Assembly (NCBI GenBank): GCA_964017065.1 | Contig: OZ024788.1 | Span: 8,721,761 to 8,785,760, forward strand | Direction of reading: 5' to 3' | Origin: Haliclona indistincta | Taxonomy: Eukaryota > Porifera > Demospongiae > Haplosclerida > Chalinidae | DNA length: 64,000 nt | Shown here: positions 58,541 through 64,000 of the stretch, one piece after another | Position numbering within the stretch: position 1 is the stretch's first letter | How the letters are laid out: each line of letters starts with the position of its first letter | Position numbers and translations under genes: made by a program | The notes under the pieces: model-generated | Told to the model about the DNA's origin: nothing | Databases searched by the model: none | The model's input: the letters and a program-made list of their open reading frames with translations, nothing else

Positions 58541-59470
58541 CGGAAGCCCAGAGCGGACATTCCACTTTCCATTTTCTAGTTCCAGTTTCCACTTTCCATT
58601 TTGTAAAAAGCAAGGCAAAAACTGTAGAGCACACGCTGAAAGATGCATATTTAGCTTGAACCAGTAACCAGAGAGCGGTTGTAGCTCATTTCAGGCTTCC
58701 AGCGCGATGAGCACGCGGCTGGGATGTGTTCGCGAGCCTGAGCGAGCACACCCTTTCATCTCACAAAGAATGACATACAGCCGGGGTCAGTGCAATGACA
58801 TGCAAGGTACATGCACAGTACAATCACATTCGTGTGCTTTGACAAACATGCGGGTTATAAAATTATCATGGTTATATTTGTGACTGAGATGCACACGTTA
58901 ACTCTGAAGAATTATTTCAGTGTTAAAGCCGGCGCATCCAGTGAACGGTTACGCTGCCTAAGTTATGATAAGTAGCAGGATCACTACAATCGTACATTAT
59001 CTATGCTACAACTCTGTTGTGTGTGCCAAGATATATAGTCCATAACTGCACGCCGGCTTCATGCCAACAATGGTATGTCAGATTTAAAGTGTGCATCATG
59101 CATTGTAGTGATCCATTCCTGCATGCTGTTTGTTACACATCCATTCAATTCCAAATTTTGCAAATTTCTTGCTGCTTCTTTATTTTCATGTAACATGAAA
59201 TCTACAAACCGCCCTTAAACTTCGTTGTTTGACTGATAAAATTAATGTTCACATAGAGAGTGCTCGCTCAGGCTCACGAAGCACATGAGGACCAGGTGCT
59301 GGAAGCCTGGAATGAGCAACCGGCTCACCCCGGTATAACGGCGCGCTCTCTGGTTACTGGTTAAAGCTAAATATGCATCTTTCAGCGTGTGCTCTACGGT
59401 TTAAATGGAAAGTGGAAACTGGAAGTAGAAAATGGAAAGTGGAATGTCCGCTCTGGGCCGCTTCCGTACG
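58541..59470. mobile_element. About 930-bp element with about 180-bp inverted repeats
   Basis: The left arm, from TACGGAAGCCCAGAGCGGAC then ATTCCACTTTCC, through GCACACGCTGAAAGATGCAT and CCAGTAACCAGAGAGCG, returns in reverse complement at about 59275-59470. The interior (58730-59260) has no recognised gene. Target duplication unclear. Confidence 0.75.
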
Positions 59471-59826
59471 GAACGAATGACGGAAAGAAACGCGAAAATA
59501 GGGCCTGGTATCCATTGCAGGGGTATTGGTGCGCATGCGTTAGTCGTTAAACAAGATATCCTCGACCTTCTGATCAAAGAACATGATAATATTTTTAGTA
59601 TTATTTTTCCTAAATAGTGTGTTCCATGTTATGCCCTTTGGGTCTCGCATTATAATTATTAAACTTGAACTTGAACTCGAAACAGAATCTGTATAATCGG
59701 CAGGATATTCTGAATGAATCCTGTTAAGGGCAGACATTCAACTTGGGTCAAAGGTCGTCGCGCGCGTTCGTGTGCGCGCGCGTACAGAATTACTATAAAG
59801 GCTTGTTTGTAGCGCTAACCAGTCAG

Positions 59827-59900
59827 TTGGTTCGGTGGCACAGTGGTTTAGTATGGTGGCTTGTGATGCGGTCGGTCAGGGTTCGATTCTCGCTCAACGC
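59827..59900 (+). ncRNA. tRNA-like sequence, probably a SINE head
   Basis: TGGCACAGTGG (about 59835) fits the RNA polymerase III A box and GGTTCGATTCT (about 59879) fits the B box, about 35 nt apart. A run of Ts follows at 59904-59912, a natural Pol III terminator. The acceptor-stem halves pair poorly, so it is unlikely to be a working tRNA. It sits inside a larger inverted-repeat element. Confidence 0.5.
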
Positions 59901-59974
59901 ATGTTTTTTTTTCTGTTTTTTTTATTTAGAAAAGTTAAGTTTTTAGCTCCATCCTTTGTGAAGCCTGTTTATGA

Positions 59975-60112
59975 CGACTCTCCCGACGATCCTTAGGCTT
60001 ACTAAGGGCCGAAGGCCCGGTTTAGGACGATCCTTAGTTAGGAAGACCCTCCCGACGATCCTTAGTTAGGAAGACCCTCCCGACGATCCTTAGTTAGTTA
60101 GGAAGACCCTCC
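59975..60112. repeat. 29-bp tandem repeat (about 3-4 units)
   Basis: The unit is CTCCCGACGATCCTTAGTTA followed by GGAAGACCC. The first unit is altered around CTTACTAAGGGCCGAAGGCC. It is embedded in the inverted-repeat element at 59709-60258. Confidence 0.85.
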
Positions 60113-61263
60113 CTACTTTGCGCAGTTAGGAGAAGGTTTTTAGGGTTTTGGGTTTAGCTGTATGTTACTAAAAACAAGCCTTTATAGTAATTCTGTACGC
60201 GCGCGATGACCTTTGACCCTAGTTGAATGTCTGCCCTTAACGGGATTCATTCTGAATCCGTAACATTGTATTCTTCTAGGATACTGCGTCATTCCGTGTA
60301 TTTGTCTGTATTCTCGCTCTACTGTAATGGAAGTTCTCACTGCATGTGTGCACGTTTCTCTGCTTAGCGTAAAGATTGCAAACACGTGTGGCCCTAGTTC
60401 AGGAAGTCTAAGCCGATCTACTGGCGCCCTCACAAACTCCACGTGAAACTGTAGCGTACCAAGACTTTCACGAGTCCATTTTTCCAACTGAACGATGGTT
60501 TTACTGGCTGCCCTGGTTGTCTTCAGACTCCCTCGCGACGGATCAAATCTTCTAGAGTGTGTGTTTGCTTAGCTATATTTCGTTTCTTGTTTTTAAACTC
60601 GCTCTGACTCTTTAATTTTATTCATGCATGCGTACCATTAATCCTTGCAATAGAGACCAGGCCTTTATTTTTCGCCGTTTCGTTAATTTGCGTTTTCCGT
60701 TGCGAGGGGACGAGGCTAGTTTCGTTAATTTGCGTTTTCCGTTGCGAGGGGACGAGGCTAGCTTCTATTATACTGCATTGTGATTGCTGTACAGAAGAAG
60801 GGTATAAAGTGTATGTGAAATGGGGCATTCCACTGAGGCATCTGCCCCTTTGGTGCTTCATACTAGTCAGCAGTCAGAGAGGTATAATGTATCACCAGTA
60901 TTGGGATTATAAGCAACTGATTTGCTCGCTCTGTATGTTCCATGATGCAAGCGTTATAATTTTGGGCAATGAAGAAGTGATTGATTGATTGATTGATTGA
61001 TGCTAGTGGATTGAGGTATTATATGATAGTCAACATAATAATAGTGGTTAATAGTGGTTTATATTACAATAGTGGTTGTCGTCTACGGCACTTGATCATG
61101 TTTTAATTAAGCCATATGTTTGTACAATCAATCACTCAGATCTTTTGCATACCTGATTTTCTCTAGTAATAATGATTATTCATTATTAATTTTTGTAGGA
61201 ATCTTGTGCATGATGACTCTGGGAGCCTCCTCCAATACAACTGTTTTGAATATCCACATCATT

Positions 61264-62066
61264 ATGCCTCGATGGGCGGAGCCACGGGGCATACGGTAGT
61301 CGGTTTGTGTATGTGTGTATCTGTCTGTCTGTCTGTCGGCAGGATTTCTCGTCGCTCGCTGAAAACTAAGCGCTGAAACGTGCAACACAAGCTAAAGTCG
61401 ATATTTGCTTGAAAATGAATTGTAAGGATTTTGGTTATAAGGCTCTGTTCGTGAGTTATAGCGTGATTGCTTACCTCGCGATCGCCGGCTGTCGATCTAG
61501 TTGCTGATGTAACGACAAAATTGTCTATTGCTGGCTGCCTTACAGCTAGTGAGTTCGCCTTTACTTCAGAACAGCACGGAAGACTTGTATATGAAGCTGC
61601 GTTCTAGAGTTATGGCGTATAGCTTTGCTTACCTCGCGATCGATGGCCGTTGCTGGCGATCTGGAGTTCTCCGTAGACAAAACTATCCACAGTTGACTGC
61701 CTAGAAGCTGATAGGTTACATCGTATGTCTAAAGAAATTGTGTAAGCAAGCTATCTCGCTCGTTGTACGTGCTGTGCCCTGAACAATATAGACACGCCCA
61801 GTTGAATTAGTGGTCAGCACTGATTGGCTTCTGATTGCATAACTATTATACTGCATTGTGATTGCTGTACAGAAAGGTACAACTGCTGCAGTTTAACTTT
61901 ACTGTGTATGTTTGTAACAGCAACTGCTAAATAATGAGCTCAAGATCATGTTCAACTAGCAACAGCAGACTTTCATTACTGCTTGTGTATTTCAGTTCAG
62001 CGTATTTAGTCAGACAGGCATGTATGCATAACATTCCACCGAGGCATAAGCACCTTCGGTGCCTAG
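61264..62066. mobile_element. GAGGCATAA-type element inside the LINE remnant
   Basis: The left end is ATGCCTCGATGGGCGGAGCC and the right end GCATAAGCACCTTCGGTGCC then TAG. The LINE copy at 41790-41810 (CATATCATTCAAGGCAAG) shows the empty site. The interior (TAGTGGTCAGCACTGATTGG and neighbours) also occurs at 14240-14400, 14880-15010 and 37850-38070. Confidence 0.65.
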
Positions 62067-62528
62067 TTCAAGGTAAGAAGCTAAATCAATATTGTGTCGA
62101 ACAATTCTATGTGAAATAATTATCTGTAATGATAATGAGGTGAATTCCTTCTCCCTCCAACCAGTTGAGCTCTATTGTCATTGATGCATCAGATGTGTTT
62201 GAGGCTATTATCTCATCTCTAAATCCTTCAAAAGCTCCAGGCATAGACAACGTAGACAATTAAGATCTATCCTGATCCCTTCCTACTACAATTTACTCAT
62301 CTTCTTAACAGTTGTTTTGACTCGTGCTCTTGGCCGAATGACTAGAAAATCCACAAAATCACCTCAATCCACAAAGGAAAGAGCCGTTCTGATGTTGCAA
62401 ACTACAGGCCTATATCTCTGTTATGTATTATGTCCAAGGAGCTAGAATCAATCATCCTTAGCAAGATTCATATATCCTCGCCTCTCAAAACTTCAATTTG
62501 GGTTTCTAAAAGGTCAATCTTGTCTAAC

Positions 62529-62841
62529 CCAGGCGCGTGTCCAGGAATAAAGAGAGATAGGTGCGCGCGCGAAGCGCGCGCGCAAAATCTAATTAATATT
62601 CATATTATTCGTTAAATTACGTCATTTCGTCACTGTTATCGTGGCGCAATGGATTTGTTCCTCGCTGAAAACACCTTAGAATTGGATGTTGGCAGCTGTT
62701 AAGTTCTTTGTAATAACAGTTATATGATAAATTCATAGCCACAGCAGAGCCACAGTGTACTTTAATGCAATGAATAATTTAAAACTTCATTGCTGAGGGG
62801 GGTGCTAGAGCACCCGGAGCCCTATCGTGGACACGCGCCTG
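62529..62841. mobile_element. 313-bp element with CAGGCGCGTGTCC ends, duplication TAACC
   Basis: The ends CAGGCGCGTGTCC and GGACACGCGCCTG are flanked by TAACC on both sides. The other LINE copy reads CTAACCC near 42276 without the element. A perfect GCGCGCGCGAAGCGCGCGCGC-like hairpin lies near its left end (62560-62581). Confidence 0.8.
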
Positions 62842-62971
62842 TAACCCAGCTGCTAACCTGCTTCTCCAAAGTTTTTGATTCTATTGATGGAACATATACA
62901 CCTTGTGATGTGATCTACCTAGATTTCAGGAAGGCATTTGACTCCATCCTTCATCCTGAGCTTCTGTATAA

Positions 62972-63230
62972 ACTCAGGCGCGTGTCCAGGAATGAGGAAA
63001 GATAGGTGAGCGCGCGAAGCGCGCGCGCAAATTCTAATGAATATTCATTTATTCGTTAAATTACGTCATTTTCTCACTATTATCGTGGCGCACTGGATTT
63101 GTTCATCACTGAACTAATGGAAAAACAGCCTAAACTACCTTAGAATGGGATTTTGGCAGCTGGTAAGCTTGTTGCAATATCAGTTACGATAAATTGATAG
63201 CCAAAGTGTACTTTGATGCAATAGAGATGT
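62972..63230. mobile_element. Second CAGGCGCGTGTCC element, right end missing
   Basis: It begins CAGGCGCGTGTCCAGGAATG and follows the neighbouring copy through GTGTACTTTGATGCAATAGA near 63230, but the terminal GGACACGCGCCTG is absent. It interrupts the LINE remnant a second time. Confidence 0.75.
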
Positions 63231-63343
63231 TTCGTGCGTGGGCGTAATTAGAGGTGTGGCTTCCTGTCGGCCATCTTGGTTGGAGAGCGGCTGTTCTACG
63301 TCATATCATGATCGTACTAGTAGGCAACGTCACATAGTACAGA

Positions 63344-64000
63344 ATGACGAGCGCGAGCTGGAGCGAGTATCTGCAGCAACTTAGTAACGTAGCTAAGTGC
63401 AGATACAAACAAAAAGTGCTGCAAGCTGGTTTGCAGCAGGACCCCTACTGCATCTATGACGGCTGGGAAAAGAGTCCAGAGTTGCTACCAGCCATAGCAC
63501 TGAGTGATGTCATGGTTTATATGGTAGCTACACCAAGTCCATACACAGGAGAAGCAGTGAAGGTGCCTAATTAATGACTACGTCATATATAATACCTAAT
63601 CTACCATTTTAAGGCATGGAAAGGAATGCTAGATTCAGAGGGATTTGTTTCTGCTGGCTGGGTGTACGACCTAATGCTTCACAGTTTTCTAGTTGAGAAC
63701 AAAAGAAAGTTCTTGATAAAGGCAAAGGTATATACACAATGTACCATAGTATTCAGCTACATACAACAATTATTACATACATCAGGTAAATCACTCCCAG
63801 CGAACAAGTGCTACACCTTTGTTGCCATGGGTAATAGTTATGGAGGATGGATCAGTTGAAGCTGGACACTGTACTTGCATGGCAGGGTATGACTTGACTT
63901 CTGTCATATACTTTTTGAGCACTAATCAAATGCCTATAACTTACAATTCAGAATAGGTGAATGTTGTGCCCATGTTGCAGCTTTGCTAACGACAGTAGTC
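63344..64000 (+). CDS. SWIM zinc-finger protein, 5' part (runs off the window)
   Basis: Exons 63344-63562, 63614-63727, 63786-63886 and 63952 onwards join in frame with GT-AG junctions. The first begins MTSASWSEYLQQLSN, and later exons read SAGWVYDLMLHSFLVENK and NHSQRTSATPLLPWVIV. The last two join to give HCTCMAGIGECCAHVAALL, a C-x-C-x7-C-x-H SWIM finger. The HSQR ... PWV then HCTCMAG arrangement is typical of an invertebrate family in which the SWIM finger is followed by a YqaJ-type exonuclease domain; that domain would lie beyond this window and is inference. Introns are short (51-65 nt). The frame is open throughout. The start is the first ATG with upstream stops. Confidence 0.75.

Larger units (their letters stand above)
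59709..60258. mobile_element. Inverted-repeat element enclosing a tRNA-like module
   Basis: GTTAAGGGCAGACATTCAAC and AATTACTATAAAGGCTTGTT (59726-59808) return in reverse complement at about 60172-60245, giving arms of about 80-100 bp with GCGCGC-rich centres. Between them lie a tRNA-like sequence, a T-rich run and a tandem repeat. Confidence 0.75.
60771..62990 (+). pseudogene. Non-LTR retrotransposon remnant (reverse transcriptase, copy 2) with nested insertions
   Basis: Colinear with 41330-42420. Blocks seen: LNPSKAPGIDNV (near 62219-62260), a broken middle part (LESIILSKI), SKVFDSIDGTYTPCDVIYLD then FRKAFDSI (62864-62940). Three insertions interrupt it: 61264-62066 (GAGGCATAA-type element), 62529-62841 (CAGGCGCGTGTCC element) and one from 62972 onwards. 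Frameshifts and stops make it inactive. Confidence 0.75.

Noticed and set aside
59827..59900. Functional tRNA gene
   Set aside because: A and B boxes are present but the acceptor stem does not pair over seven bases and the anticodon arm is unclear; a SINE head is more likely.

Overview
The window reads as genomic DNA of an animal, most plausibly an early-branching marine invertebrate; a sponge is my best guess but is not proven. Genes are split by GT-AG introns, one gene pair is recognisably the metazoan membrane protein TMEM245, there is a SWIM zinc-finger gene, and much of the rest is DNA transposons, MITEs, foldback elements, non-LTR retrotransposon scraps and tandem repeats. There are no operons or CRISPR arrays. 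An exact 200-N scaffold gap lies at 49994-50193.

Layout: (1) 1-14.1 kb, minus strand: a cluster of related single-pass membrane receptor genes that I do not recognise. Copy 0 (1-2350) and copy 1 (2590-4345) are broken. Copy 2 (4862-14098) reads open through 15 exons, about 813 aa, with three copies of a 170-residue six-cysteine module. (2) 14.1-17.5 kb: nested inverted-repeat elements. (3) 17.6-25.7 kb, plus strand: a secreted-protein gene with a DxDDTA motif. It carries a nonsense codon and a frameshift, and one exon is split by a 5.33-kb DNA transposon (18050-23380) whose 1491-aa transposase ORF is fully open. (4) 27.9-37.6 kb, minus strand: a 5'-truncated, decayed TMEM245 copy loaded with transposons. 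(5) 38-43.6 kb: transposons, LINE remnants and a leucine-rich-repeat remnant. (6) 44.07-49.76 kb, minus strand: receptor copy 3, open through 7 exons, about 412 aa, with a 3-kb nested insertion in its first intron. (7) 50.2-56.9 kb, minus strand: a second decayed TMEM245 copy, part of a large duplication of region 4. (8) 57.3-63.2 kb: more nested elements, including a tRNA-like module and a LINE remnant. (9) 63.3 kb to the end, plus strand: the 5' part of a SWIM zinc-finger gene.

The strongest biology is the receptor family. Its exon phases are symmetrical (1-1), so the module (short exon, B, C, D) can be duplicated without breaking frame, and that has happened: copy 2 has three modules and copy 3 has one. 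The paralogous duplications also supply natural empty sites, which let many transposon ends and target-site duplications be read to the base: TA, TTAA, 8-bp hAT-type, 9-10-bp MULE-type and 3-bp.

All protein assignments come from reading translations and comparing with remembered family features. No database search was run.
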